Below are positions 1-9,004 of a DNA stretch of 52,222 nt, one piece after another. Origin of the DNA: an uncultured Clostridia bacterium (GTDB lineage: Bacteria > Bacillota > Clostridia > Christensenellales > Aristaeellaceae); contig CAKTXR010000016.1 in the NCBI GenBank assembly GCA_934631025.1, positions 1 through 52,222 of the forward strand, in the 5' to 3' direction. The position numbers and the translations under genes are program-made. The notes under the pieces were generated by a model. That model was not told where the DNA came from. It was given only the letters and a program-made list of their open reading frames with translations, and did not search any database. Each line of letters starts with the position of its first letter. Position 1 is the stretch's first letter.

Positions 1-1625
1 TTTCTGCGTCCTCTGGCGCAGTCCGCCCGAAAAACATAGTCCACCCAATCCTTCATCAGCGGGTAGTTCTCCTCCAGCTGGGTCTTGCTGCCATAGTAAT
101 CATACAGCATTTTGGGAATGAAGGTGGCCGCATCACTCCAGATCCCGGCGCATAGTCCGGGAAACGCATTGGGCAGGTAAATTGCGGCGGCTCCGTTGTT
201 TCGCCGCTGGTCGCTGCGCAGATCCCGCAGGAACTTGCGGTAAAAAGCCCGGGTATCCATGTGAAATCCGGCGGTGGTGCTAAATACCTGCGCATCTCCG
301 GTCCAGCCCAGCCGCTCATCCCGCTGGGGACAATCGGTAGGAATGTCCAGAAAGTTGGATTTCAGCCCCCAAAGGGAATTGGAAAACAGGCGGTTGATTT
401 TTTCATTTCCGGTTCGGATAAATCCCGTCCGGTCCATTTCCGAATAGATCGCCCGCCCCTCAAAGCAGGCGGCATCCACGCGATCCAATCCGCTGACCTT
501 CACATAGCGGAAGCCGAAGAATGTGAAGCGAGGGCGGATCTCTCTCGAAATTCCATCGGAAACATAAGTGAATTTCGATTCCGCATGGCGATAGTTTTCG
601 TGATAGAAATTCCCGTTTTGCAGAACCTCTCCGAATTCCAGCGTCATGGCGGTTCCCTTGGGGATCGGCTGGGTGCAGACCACATGTCCGGCAAAATTCT
701 GGCCCAAATCCAGCACCGTTTCTCCGGCCGGCGTATGAATCACTTCCTTCACGGGAATCGACTCCATGTAGTGCAATGGGCTTGAATAACGGTCGCACAG
801 CCTGCCGGGGGCGGGAATCAAAACCGGCTGCTTCCAGTCGCCGGGAGCCTTTGTGTAGTCCTGCGTCTCGCCGTTATAAATATCGGAAAGGGTGGTAAAG
901 CTGCTGCGATACTGCCAGCCGGAATCTGAGCAAAGAGTTTCCGTATGGCCGTCGGCAAATTCCATGCGCAGCTCTACGATCAGCGCCAGAGGCCGCTCAT
1001 AGTGGGTGGGCTCGCCCAGCCCGAAATGTCCCCGATACCAGCCGTCTCCCAGCAGGACGGAGAGGGTATTATCCTGCGCAAGCAGGCTTGTCACATCGTA
1101 GACGCAATATTGGAAATGCTCGGTATAATCATTGAGAAACGGCGCAAGAAGATCATTCCCCGCTTTTTCCCCGTTGAGATATGCCTCGAAAAGCCCCAAA
1201 CCGCAGATATACAAGCGGGCAGAGCAGGGCTTATCCGGCAGAGAAAAAGTCTTTTGAAACTCCGGATGGGTATCCCCGCCCTCTACGCCAAGCCATTGAC
1301 CCTTCCAAGGATCGCCCAGTTTCCCTGTTTCAAAAAAGCAGGGCTGCGACACGGCTTCCTCGCCGCAATCGCTGCGGACAGCAATGGTGTACCAGTAGCG
1401 GGTATAGGGTTTCAGAGGAAAATCCAAGGCTTCTCCCAAGGAATTCAGGTTCCCCTCCTTTTGAAAGACGGCCTTTTGCAGCGTTTCATCCAGTCCGACC
1501 AGAATCCGGGCCGTCTCCTGCCGGGAGCCGGTGTTTCCGCGAACCTTCCAGGAGCACTGGGGAACTCCGTAGTCAAAGCCCATGGGATTTTCCCAGCCAT
1601 TGATCTTGATTGCGTACAATTCCAT
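1..1625 (-). CDS. alpha-L-rhamnosidase, GH78 (3' end beyond window)
   Basis: Hydrolyses terminal alpha-L-rhamnose from plant glycosides or pectin side chains. About 541 N-terminal codons are visible and the gene runs off the left edge. Reading begins MELYAIKINGWENPMG. A carbohydrate-binding beta-sandwich region holds motifs such as RLYICGLGLFEAYLNG and DVTSLL, followed by the (alpha/alpha)6 barrel entry. Near residue 430 lies CPQRDERLGWTGDAQVF, the GH78 signature that carries the acidic catalytic residues. The ATG at 1625 is preceded by AGGAAAGG. The start lies only 4 nt past the stop of the upstream GH3 gene, so the two are translationally linked in one operon with the esterase. There is no signal peptide, so it probably acts in the cytoplasm on imported oligosaccharides. 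Codon use is less GC-rich than in the right part of the window. The family assignment is firm; the exact substrate is inference. Confidence 0.93.
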   Translation of the reverse strand, partial: MELYAIKINGWENPMGFDYGVPQCSWKVRGNTGSRQETARILVGLDETLQKAVFQKEGNLNSLGEALDFPLKPYTRYWYTIAVRSDCGEEAVSQPCFFETGKLGDPWKGQWLGVEGGDTHPEFQKTFSLPDKPCSARLYICGLGLFEAYLNGEKAGNDLLAPFLNDYTEHFQYCVYDVTSLLAQDNTLSVLLGDGWYRGHFGLGEPTHYERPLALIVELRMEFADGHTETLCSDSGWQYRSSFTTLSDIYNGETQDYTKAPGDWKQPVLIPAPGRLCDRYSSPLHYMESIPVKEVIHTPAGETVLDLGQNFAGHVVCTQPIPKGTAMTLEFGEVLQNGNFYHENYRHAESKFTYVSDGISREIRPRFTFFGFRYVKVSGLDRVDAACFEGRAIYSEMDRTGFIRTGNEKINRLFSNSLWGLKSNFLDIPTDCPQRDERLGWTGDAQVFSTTAGFHMDTRAFYRKFLRDLRSDQRRNNGAAAIYLPNAFPGLCAGIWSDAATFIPKMLYDYYGSKTQLEENYPLMKDWVDYVFRADCARGRR

Positions 1626-1629
1626 AGAA

Positions 1630-4152
1630 CTATCCTTTCCTGCCGGGGGTGCATTTCACCAGCAGCTGAATCAGCCGTTTCCCGCAGTCCTGAAGGGCTG
1701 CCACCGGCAGACTGCCGTCCCGGATGGCGGCGAATAATGTCTCTTCATCAAAACTTGTTCCCGGCATGATCAGATCATTGCCGGCCAAAATACAGCCAAC
1801 CGGCGTGGACGGGCCGTATTTTCGAGCTTCGCCCACACTGACAAATTGGCCGGTGGTTCCCCAATCCGTCATGACGATCCCGTCAAAGCCCCATTCATCC
1901 CGCAGAGCATGGGTCAAAAGATCTCTGTCATTGGCCGTATGCACTCCATTGAGAAGGTTCATGGAGGTCATGGCAGAGAAAGGTCGGGAATCTTTTACGC
2001 AGATTTCAAATCCCTGCAGGTAGATCTCCCGCAGCGCCCGTTCCGAAACATGGGAATTGGAGGTGGAGCGGCAGGTCTCCTGATTGTTGGCTGCCAAATG
2101 CTTGATGCAGGCGCCCTTGCCGGGGTGCTTCTGCACGCCTCTGGTAACGGCAGCGGCAAATATGCCGGAGAGATAGGGGTCCTCCGAGTAGTATTCAAAG
2201 TTTCTGCCGCACAGGGGGGTGCGCTGGATGTTCATGCCCGGCGCCAGCCAGAGATCGATCCCCAGCTCCTCCATTTCGGCTCCGGCAATATCCCCGGCCA
2301 GCTCTGCCAGCGTCGGATTCCAGCTCTGCGCCAGCTGCACCGCCACGGGCAACGCCGTGCAATACTGATATTTGATTTCCGTACCTCTTAAATCCACCTT
2401 CCGCAGTTCCGGGGGCAGCACTTTTCCTAGGATGGGGTCTTCCTCCACATTGTTGATGTATGTGTCGCCCCGCTGATAAACCTTTGGATTGACCCGAATC
2501 CCGGCAGGACCGTCTGCCATGGCGCATTGGGGAATACCGTAGTCCTCCAATCGGTCTGTCGTGTCCCCCGCCGCACCGGGTATGGACTTGGAGGCGTTGC
2601 CGATCACCGAGAAATCCGTAAAGCTCACCCGGGCCGCACCGATGCACAGAAGTGCCAATTCCTCCGGCGTCAGCTGTCCCGCCAATTCCGCAGCCGTTGC
2701 GCTTCCCTTCACAACATCAGAAAAGCCTACCCTCCGTGTTGGGGCGGAAAGTGCGGTCAGCGTTCCGGTGTAAGTGTGGGTAACGAACGGTATGGAATCC
2801 GGATCGATAAGAATTTTGGGGCAGGAATAGGACACGGCTGCGCTGCGCTTTGGGAAAAGCCGGTCTGCTTTCTCCCCCCGGAACAGAGAACGGCACTGCT
2901 CCGTAACGATGGTTCTATCCAGCACCAGCGCTGCCTCCGGCTGCAATTCCCGGCTGCTTTTTCCTACATAGATTCCGTATTCTCCCTGCTCCAGCACCCA
3001 TGCGCTTTTCTCCTCGTCATAGGATGCAAGCGATACGCACGGAAAGGAAGCCGTAACGGTCTCCTGCTCTCCCGGATGCAAAAGCTTTGTCTTTGCAAAT
3101 CCAACCAGCAATTTATCTGCCTTTGGAAGCTCGGTCCGGGGCTGTGCTGCATAGATTTGAACCACATCCTTGCCCGGATGGTTTCCGATATTTCGGACGG
3201 TAACCGAGACGAAAACCCGTGCATCCTTTGCGTGAGCCTGTATATCACTCCATGCAAACTCTGTATAGGACAGCCCATAGCCAAAGGGGTAGCGGGGCTC
3301 CACACCAAAGCTGTCAAACCAGCGATAGCCGACGAAAATTCCTTCTTTATACCATACATCCTCCGGCTGCACGCAAAACTCGTCCGCACAGGGGTAGTCC
3401 GAATATTGCTTTGCCCAGGTGGCGGTCAGCCTGCCGCTGGGGGATTCTGCACCGGTCAGAATTTTGGCAACGGCAGTGCCGAAACCACTGCCGCCCTGGC
3501 TGACAAGGACAATTGCTCTGGGAAGCTCCCGCACGGCTTCCAGATCCAGAACTCCGCCCACATTGAGCAGCAGCACGAAGCGTTCATAGCGCTTTGCCAG
3601 CAGGGCAATATCCTGCTTTTCCGTTTTCGTCAAAAGGTAGTCGCCGGGGGCGTTCTTTCGGTCCGCACCCTCTCCGGAATTTCTGGACAGAACATAAATT
3701 GCCGCGTCTGCCGGACGGAGGTCCTGTTCATTTAACGCCCGGAGCTCCGGCTCACGGAAGGGCTTTCCCATCATGGTCAGAAGCGCCACGCTGATTCCCT
3801 GATGGGACAGATCCTGAATATGGGCATCGTATTGCGCCTTTGCTGTCCGGATCACCGTATCCTGCTCGGTAAGCCAATCCTCTGTGACGATCCTGTACCC
3901 GGCGTCTTTCAGTCCCTGCTCTATGGTTACAAAGCTTCGCACATTCACATCTCCGGAGCCTGTGCCGCCCTTAACGGTTCGCCTTGCGCCGCCTCCGAAC
4001 AGCGCGATAGACTGCACCTCCACAGGAAAGGGCAGTACGCCCTTGTTTTCCAGCAGAACCATTCCCTCCGCCGCAATCCGCGCGGATAAGGCTGCATGGC
4101 GTTTTTCCCGTTCTGTAACGGCCATGCTTGCGGTCGCCATTTTATTTCGCAT
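1630..4152 (-). CDS. beta-glucosidase-like GH3 with swapped domain order
   Basis: 840-residue family 3 glycoside hydrolase, expected to release terminal beta-linked glucose, xylose or related sugars. Domain order is reversed. The C-terminal-type GH3 domain comes first (about residues 15-250, with AAEGMVLLENKGVLPF). A fibronectin-III-like domain follows (about 290-360, with VRNIGNHPGKDVVQIY). The catalytic TIM barrel comes last (about 510-800). The nucleophile is probably Asp763 in GIVMTDWG, and KHLAANNQET is the usual substrate-binding motif. This permuted order is known from Ruminococcus albus and Butyrivibrio enzymes. I chose the ATG at 4152 because GGAGG lies 9 nt upstream; it overlaps the esterase stop by 11 nt. 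There is no signal peptide, so it is probably cytoplasmic. Activity together with the adjacent rhamnosidase suggests stepwise trimming of rhamnoglucosides (inference). Confidence 0.92.
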   Translation of the reverse strand: MRNKMATASMAVTEREKRHAALSARIAAEGMVLLENKGVLPFPVEVQSIALFGGGARRTVKGGTGSGDVNVRSFVTIEQGLKDAGYRIVTEDWLTEQDTVIRTAKAQYDAHIQDLSHQGISVALLTMMGKPFREPELRALNEQDLRPADAAIYVLSRNSGEGADRKNAPGDYLLTKTEKQDIALLAKRYERFVLLLNVGGVLDLEAVRELPRAIVLVSQGGSGFGTAVAKILTGAESPSGRLTATWAKQYSDYPCADEFCVQPEDVWYKEGIFVGYRWFDSFGVEPRYPFGYGLSYTEFAWSDIQAHAKDARVFVSVTVRNIGNHPGKDVVQIYAAQPRTELPKADKLLVGFAKTKLLHPGEQETVTASFPCVSLASYDEEKSAWVLEQGEYGIYVGKSSRELQPEAALVLDRTIVTEQCRSLFRGEKADRLFPKRSAAVSYSCPKILIDPDSIPFVTHTYTGTLTALSAPTRRVGFSDVVKGSATAAELAGQLTPEELALLCIGAARVSFTDFSVIGNASKSIPGAAGDTTDRLEDYGIPQCAMADGPAGIRVNPKVYQRGDTYINNVEEDPILGKVLPPELRKVDLRGTEIKYQYCTALPVAVQLAQSWNPTLAELAGDIAGAEMEELGIDLWLAPGMNIQRTPLCGRNFEYYSEDPYLSGIFAAAVTRGVQKHPGKGACIKHLAANNQETCRSTSNSHVSERALREIYLQGFEICVKDSRPFSAMTSMNLLNGVHTANDRDLLTHALRDEWGFDGIVMTDWGTTGQFVSVGEARKYGPSTPVGCILAGNDLIMPGTSFDEETLFAAIRDGSLPVAALQDCGKRLIQLLVKCTPGRKG

Positions 4153-5122
4153 ATCTGTTTTCCTCCACAAAATCCAGCGCGCGGCTTATCCAGCCGTTGG
4201 CGACGGTAGCAGTTCCCAGCCCAAAGCCGTGGCCACCGGAGGGGACACGCTCGATACGGTGGGGAATTCCCGCCTTGGTCAGCGCTGTCTCCATGTCCGC
4301 TGCATCCTGCTTGGGAACCGTGTTATCGTCCTCTGCCTGAACCAGATAAACTGGCGGATAGCCGCTGCCGACCTGACGACTTGCCGTATATTCCGCTATT
4401 TTTTCCTCTCCGCTGTGAATGCCCAAGATGCCGGAGCGGAGGAGCTGTGCTGCGGGTCCGCTGAGGTTTTCCAATCCGATCAGCGGATAGGCAAGGAGCA
4501 GCGCCCGGGGATTGGGAATGCCAAAATGCCTCGCGCCGTGATTTTCGGCTCCCCACATGGCCGCTAGATGCCCGCCGGCGGAAAATCCGCCCACAATGTA
4601 GTTCTCTGCATCGAGCCGAAATGCGGCTTCGCTGCTTTTGATGTACCTCCACGCCAGAGCAAGATCCTCCAGGGGCTTTGGCATGAGCCCCTCTGTAAAG
4701 CTGCTTTGCGTTGCAGTGCGGTAATTCAGGCAGAAGCAGTCCATCCCCAGCTCGTTCAGCTTTGCCGCTGCCGGCAAGGCTTCTACCATTGTACAGACCG
4801 CTCCGTATGCACCGCCGGCATTCAGAATCGCATATGCTTCATACCTCCGGTTTTCCGCCGGGAGATGGATTAGACAAGCGCCTTCGCCCACCGGGTAAAC
4901 ATACCGGCCTCCGCCAAGGGCGATTTTCTGCAAACGGTTCAAGCCATACGCCACATCCTCCCAATACCATGTGGGATTCTGCCGCTGAAGCTCTGCCAGC
5001 GACAACTCCTCCTTGCCGCGAAACCAGTCGCCTGCGCTACTTGCAATGAATTGACCAAGCATCGGCTGAAAGCAGGGCAGATTCAGGATATCCTTTAACC
5101 GTGTGTTTTTTGTGAATTCCAT
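4142..5122 (-). CDS. alpha/beta hydrolase (acetyl-esterase/xylan-esterase-like)
   Basis: 326-residue alpha/beta hydrolase of the BD-FAE / acetyl esterase type, which removes acetyl or feruloyl groups from sugars. An oxyanion-type stretch, YAILNAGGAYGAV, precedes the nucleophile elbow GGFSAGGH (Ser181). The acid is probably the Asp pair in VQAEDDNTVP, and the catalytic His lies in GGHGFGLG near the C terminus. The N-terminal 45 residues (DILNLPCFQPMLGQF) form a small cap-like extension. The ATG at 5122 has GGAGG 5 nt upstream; an in-frame TTG at 5134 is a less likely alternative. It is the first gene of the esterase-GH3-rhamnosidase operon and is divergent from the AraC regulator at 5229, which probably controls it. 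Deacetylation before glycosidase action fits the neighbours. The exact ester substrate is unknown. Confidence 0.85.
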   Translation of the reverse strand: MEFTKNTRLKDILNLPCFQPMLGQFIASSAGDWFRGKEELSLAELQRQNPTWYWEDVAYGLNRLQKIALGGGRYVYPVGEGACLIHLPAENRRYEAYAILNAGGAYGAVCTMVEALPAAAKLNELGMDCFCLNYRTATQSSFTEGLMPKPLEDLALAWRYIKSSEAAFRLDAENYIVGGFSAGGHLAAMWGAENHGARHFGIPNPRALLLAYPLIGLENLSGPAAQLLRSGILGIHSGEEKIAEYTASRQVGSGYPPVYLVQAEDDNTVPKQDAADMETALTKAGIPHRIERVPSGGHGFGLGTATVANGWISRALDFVEENRYAK

Positions 5123-5162
5123 GGCGGCCTCCAAATCATAAAATATTGCGCCGAACGCCCTC

Positions 5163-5191
5163 TTGAATTTGCCGCGGCCTACCGATATAAT
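5163..5191 (+). promoter_or_regulatory. sigma-A promoter for the AraC gene
   Basis: TTGAAT at 5163-5168 and TATAAT at 5186-5191 are separated by 17 bp. Transcription would begin near 5198, just before AAGGACGG and the TTG start of the AraC gene. The same 106-bp gap must hold the opposite-strand promoter of the esterase operon. Confidence 0.75.
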
Positions 5192-5228
5192 AATAGCAGG
5201 ACATGCTCATGAAGGACGGTGATTTTCT

Positions 5229-6194
5229 TTGTTTGACGGCATTTCTCTTCTCCATTCCGAAACCAGTCTCCCCATCACCTCAAGGCAGGTTTCGGACGCG
5301 GCGCTGAAGAGCGGAAAGTACGACCCTGAAAACTTGGCGAATTCCGACTTCTATATTGTCGGAAGCGCGGATGCCTTTCGCCCGGTTCCCATTACAGATT
5401 ACGCCAGAGAAAATCTGTTTTACATGCAGGCGTTCACCATATTCGGCTACCGAAAAGGCTCCTTTACCCGGCGGCAGAATTTTCATTCCTTCCTGATACT
5501 CTATACCCTGGCGGGAACGGGGCGAGTGGAATACGGCGGACAGACAGCCGAGCTTCATGTTGGCGACGGCGTTTTTATCGACTGCCGGAAGCCGCACTAT
5601 TATGAGGCGGCAGAGGATTGGAATGTCGCTGTCTTTCATTTTCAAGGTCTGCTTGCGGTGCACTATGCGGAAGAATATGAAAAAATGGGACAGCTTGTTT
5701 TCCATGAGGAAACCACCGGCAGATTTGCACGGTATCTGGAGCAGATCCTTGAAATTTATGATTCCCCCCAGCTCTGTCGGGATCTGCGGGCCTCCCATGC
5801 CATTGATGGGATGCTCCTATACCTTGTCGTACAGGCTTCCAAGGCTGCCATACAAAAGCAGGATGTGCCCCGTTTTGTCCAGCAGGCCATGAAGCACATG
5901 GAGAAAAACTTCGCACAGCCGATCTCTCTGGATGCTCTGGCAGAGCTGACGCAAACAAATAAGTTTCATCTGGCCAAGGAATTCAAGCATTACATTGGCT
6001 TTTCTCCCAACGACTACCTGATCTGGATACGGATCAATCAGGCCAAGCTCCTGCTGAAAACCACAACGCTCCCCTCTGTCAAAATCGCGCACTCGGTCGG
6101 CATTCACGACATCAATAATTTTAATTACCTCTTCAAAAAGCGGGTAGGCACAACGCCGATCCGGTATCGCAACAATGGGGATTATATTCTATGA
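5229..6194 (+). CDS. AraC-family transcriptional regulator
   Basis: 321 residues. The N-terminal cupin sensor (about 70-140) has YTLAGTGRVEYGGQTAELHVGDGVFID and HYYEA, typical of sugar-sensing AraC proteins. The C-terminal double helix-turn-helix (about 215-315) has ISLDALAELTQTNKFHLAKEFK and IAHSVGIHDINNFNYLFKKRVG. The start is TTG at 5229; AAGGACGG lies at proper distance, and the nearby ATGs are in another frame. It is divergently transcribed from the esterase-GH3-rhamnosidase operon across a short shared promoter region, so it is the obvious candidate regulator of that operon. It is convergent with the serine hydrolase gene at 6236. The inducing sugar cannot be read from sequence. Confidence 0.92.
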   Translation: MFDGISLLHSETSLPITSRQVSDAALKSGKYDPENLANSDFYIVGSADAFRPVPITDYARENLFYMQAFTIFGYRKGSFTRRQNFHSFLILYTLAGTGRVEYGGQTAELHVGDGVFIDCRKPHYYEAAEDWNVAVFHFQGLLAVHYAEEYEKMGQLVFHEETTGRFARYLEQILEIYDSPQLCRDLRASHAIDGMLLYLVVQASKAAIQKQDVPRFVQQAMKHMEKNFAQPISLDALAELTQTNKFHLAKEFKHYIGFSPNDYLIWIRINQAKLLLKTTTLPSVKIAHSVGIHDINNFNYLFKKRVGTTPIRYRNNGDYIL

Positions 6195-6201
6195 GAAAGC
6201 C

Positions 6202-6226
6202 GACGCGGACAGAAAATGCCCGCGTC
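6202..6226. terminator. weak hairpin between convergent genes
   Basis: Stem GACGCGG/CCGCGTC with an 11-nt loop in the 41-bp gap between the convergent AraC and serine hydrolase genes. Neither side has a strong U-tract, so this is only a possible bidirectional terminator. Confidence 0.35.
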
Positions 6227-6235
6227 AGCAGTTTA

Positions 6236-7417
6236 TCACGGGTTTCCCCAGATGCCGAAGACCAGTTCCTCCACTTTTCGGCTGATATAGGAGCCGGAAC
6301 CGCCCAGATCCTTCCTGTGGGTGGCAAAGACCGCCTCCAGTTTGTCTGCCGGGGACACGAAGAAGTGGGTGCCCAGCGCGCCGCTCCATCCGTAGGTGCC
6401 CGGGGTGCAGAATTGATCCTGCTGGCGGATGCGGACGCCCAGTCCCCACACCTGTCCGGGTTCCGGTTCCAGGTGTTTTTCCTGCGCCTCGGTATGCATA
6501 AGCCGCACGGTCTCGGGCTTCAGATACCCGTCGCCCTCCCGGCACAGCATTCTCCCCAGCTTTTCATAGTCCTTTACCGTGCAGTACAGCCCGCCGCTGC
6601 CCGCCACATAGTCAGAGTCCTTTTGGATGCGGATGATTCCCTCCAGATCCTTGCCGGTTCCGGTGATGTCCGTCAGCTTCCCGTTCTTTCTCGTATAAGT
6701 TCGGGCAAGGTGTTCCCGCTGTTCACCGGAGAGCCTGAATGTGGCGCTTTTCATATCCAGCGGCGCAAACACAAGCTCCCGGTACGCCTCTGCCGGGCAT
6801 TTACCCGTCAGGAAGCCCAGCAGGCAGCCGAGAATATCAAAGGCGGCGCAGGGAGAATAGCCGGTCGCCGTACCCGGCTGAAAATCCAGCGCATAACGGC
6901 TGTAGGAATGAATCCGTTCTTCCAGAGAATCGTTTTTGTTCTCCTTCATCATGGCTATCATGCCGGCAACGCCCTGCTGCAGGCCGGAAGCGTGGCTCAG
7001 GAGATCCCGAATGGTGATCTCCCTGTCCGCCGGAACGGTTTTCACCTTGTCCATCCGAAAAAACAACAGCTTCGGCAGAAGCGATACCATGCTCATACCG
7101 GGATGAAATTCATACCGCTTGTCGGCACAGACCCGCATATCGGAAAACGCCGGCAGGTATTTGGAAAGCGGGTCGTCCAGACTCAATACGCCGTTTTCCA
7201 TCAGCTTCAGGATACCGACGGCTGTCACGATCTTGGTCATGGAGGCCATGCGGAAAATCGTATCATCCGTCACCGGAGTCCGGGCAGCAACATCGGCATA
7301 GCCCCATTTCCCGTCATATACGATCTTGTCATCCTTGCGGACGAGCAGTGCGCCGCCGGCCATTTCCCGGTTTTGCAGATACGCCTCCATGACCCGGTCG
7401 ATTTCTCGGACATCCAT
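6236..7417 (-). CDS. serine hydrolase, class C beta-lactamase / esterase family
   Basis: 393 residues of the beta-lactamase (class C)/EstB-like serine hydrolase family. The nucleophile motif is S59-M-T-K62. The usual second motif YxN appears as Y187-S-P, with proline in place of asparagine, which points to an esterase or peptidase rather than a drug-hydrolysing enzyme. The C-terminal region GWSGALGTHFFVSP is at the place of the third motif (normally HxG-like). There is no signal peptide, so it is probably cytoplasmic. It starts 13 nt after the stop of the GPH transporter, so the two form an operon. In glycan clusters such proteins usually act as esterases; the substrate here is unknown. Base composition matches the less GC-rich left block. 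Confidence 0.85.
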   Translation of the reverse strand: MDVREIDRVMEAYLQNREMAGGALLVRKDDKIVYDGKWGYADVAARTPVTDDTIFRMASMTKIVTAVGILKLMENGVLSLDDPLSKYLPAFSDMRVCADKRYEFHPGMSMVSLLPKLLFFRMDKVKTVPADREITIRDLLSHASGLQQGVAGMIAMMKENKNDSLEERIHSYSRYALDFQPGTATGYSPCAAFDILGCLLGFLTGKCPAEAYRELVFAPLDMKSATFRLSGEQREHLARTYTRKNGKLTDITGTGKDLEGIIRIQKDSDYVAGSGGLYCTVKDYEKLGRMLCREGDGYLKPETVRLMHTEAQEKHLEPEPGQVWGLGVRIRQQDQFCTPGTYGWSGALGTHFFVSPADKLEAVFATHRKDLGGSGSYISRKVEELVFGIWGNP

Positions 7418-7430
7418 ATCGGCATCCTCC

Positions 7431-8900
7431 TCAGTACTTTTTGCTCAGCTGAGCCTCGCATTCCTCCCGGGTGATCTCACCGGCGTTGCATCGAGCCATC
7501 AATGCCACATCCTTATCCTTGAGCTTATAGAAGCCCATGACAAGAACGCCCAAAAGCGTTCCGATCAGCGGAATCAGCGCATAGATCAGCCACATCACAT
7601 CCATGGCCTCCTTTGGCTGCGTGACGCCGGCTCTCTGCAAGTCCTCAAAGCTCTCTGCTGCCACGGGGATGTAGTTGGACAGGCCGAGGATGAACAGGCC
7701 AAGGGAAGACGAAACGCTGGTGGTCAGCTTTGTTACGAAGGAAGACAGTGCATTGCAGATGCCGGAGCAGTCCTTTCCGGTTTTATACCGGGTATACTCA
7801 ATGGTGTCCGGCAGGAAAAAGCTCTTTGCCACATTGCTGACATTTCCAAAGGGCGCCTGCAGCACCAGCAGCGTGCAGCAGATCACGAAAATCGGACCGA
7901 CAAAATAGATGCTCATCTGGATCAGTGCGCCGATCACACCGCAGACCATAAACACCTTCAGCTTGCCGAATCTGTTGACCAGCTTTCTCGTCTGCATTTG
8001 CGCAAGAATGACCGGGATCAGGGAAATCAGGATGGGAATGGCCATGACCAGGCTGCTGCCGAAATGATAGTAGGAAACCAGCAGGCCTACTGCGCCTCCG
8101 GTTTGCAGGCAGGAGGTAATGACCGTGCTGAGCAGCAGAAGCATCAAATACTTGTTGGTTTTAATGCAGGTCCACATGTCCTTCAGAGAGTATTTCTCGG
8201 TTTCCTTGGGATCCACATTGGCCAGCGTGGTGTTGTGTTCCTTTACGCCTCTGCCCAGAGGAAGCATCATGAAGAAAAAGGCAACGGAGGAAACCAGTGC
8301 AACCTCGCGGATGCCGATGCCCACATGCTCGCTGATCGCCACAGTCCAGAGCATTCCGGCTCCGATGGTGGCGATGGAGTTGATGATCGTCTTGGTCTGC
8401 AAAATGGAGTTGCGCTCGTCGGTGTTGTCGGTCAGCGTAACGATCATGGACTGCATGGGGACTTCTACCAATGTATAGCTCAGATCATACAGCAGATAGA
8501 AAATAAAGAACCACGCGAGCTTTCCGCCTGCGCCCCAGCCTCTCGGCATACAGAAAAACAGCGCTGTAAAAATGGGAAACAGGAAAAAGGTCAGCCGGTA
8601 CCACGGCAGATATTTTCCTTCGCCGGTCACCTTCTTAAAGGCCTTCCACTCCGTAATATGAATGCGGTCCACCAGATAGCCGAAGATCACATCGTCAAAG
8701 GCGTCAATGATCTTAACGATCAGCATGGCTCCGGCGATGGCAGCCATATTGATCCCCTCGAAGATCATGAAGGTGCTCATCATTGCGGTAACGATGTAGC
8801 CCTCCAGCGTTCGGCCAAGATCTCCGATGATGTAGCTGCGGCGTTCTTTCTTTGTGGTCCGCCACCCCTCCTGGCTGACCTTCTGCTTCGCTTTTCCCAT
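7431..8900 (-). CDS. GPH-family sugar:cation symporter (MFS)
   Basis: 489-residue membrane transporter of the glycoside-pentoside-hexuronide:cation (MelB-like) family, importing sugars or short glycosides with Na+ or H+. About 12 hydrophobic segments are visible, including MSTFMIFEGINMAAIAGAML and LMLLLLSTVITSCLQTGG. The family features IKIIDAFDDVIFGYLVDR (helix 2 and cytoplasmic loop) and DERNSILQTKTI are present. I chose the ATG at 8900 because AGGAGG lies at proper distance; an in-frame start at 8939 lacks a site. A palindromic operator lies just upstream at 8914-8930. It is co-transcribed with the serine hydrolase and probably feeds oligosaccharides to the glycosidases at 1-5.1 kb. Confidence 0.92.
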   Translation of the reverse strand: MGKAKQKVSQEGWRTTKKERRSYIIGDLGRTLEGYIVTAMMSTFMIFEGINMAAIAGAMLIVKIIDAFDDVIFGYLVDRIHITEWKAFKKVTGEGKYLPWYRLTFFLFPIFTALFFCMPRGWGAGGKLAWFFIFYLLYDLSYTLVEVPMQSMIVTLTDNTDERNSILQTKTIINSIATIGAGMLWTVAISEHVGIGIREVALVSSVAFFFMMLPLGRGVKEHNTTLANVDPKETEKYSLKDMWTCIKTNKYLMLLLLSTVITSCLQTGGAVGLLVSYYHFGSSLVMAIPILISLIPVILAQMQTRKLVNRFGKLKVFMVCGVIGALIQMSIYFVGPIFVICCTLLVLQAPFGNVSNVAKSFFLPDTIEYTRYKTGKDCSGICNALSSFVTKLTTSVSSSLGLFILGLSNYIPVAAESFEDLQRAGVTQPKEAMDVMWLIYALIPLIGTLLGVLVMGFYKLKDKDVALMARCNAGEITREECEAQLSKKY

Positions 8901-8913
8901 AGCGGCTCCTCCT

Positions 8914-8930
8914 TTTGGCAGTATGCCAAA
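8914..8930. promoter_or_regulatory. palindromic operator upstream of the GPH transporter
   Basis: Perfect inverted repeat TTTGGCA-gta-TGCCAAA lies directly upstream of the Shine-Dalgarno of the transporter and just after an AT-rich stretch that could hold the -10 element. This is the position of a repressor site that would block transcription of the transporter and serine hydrolase. The binding protein is unknown; the two half-sites resemble LacI-family operators in style only. Confidence 0.55.
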
Positions 8931-9004
8931 TATATACATTTATTCTATCACAGACCGTTCACTCCGCCATCGGAAGATGTTGGGGAAACATCATAAAATC
9001 TTGA

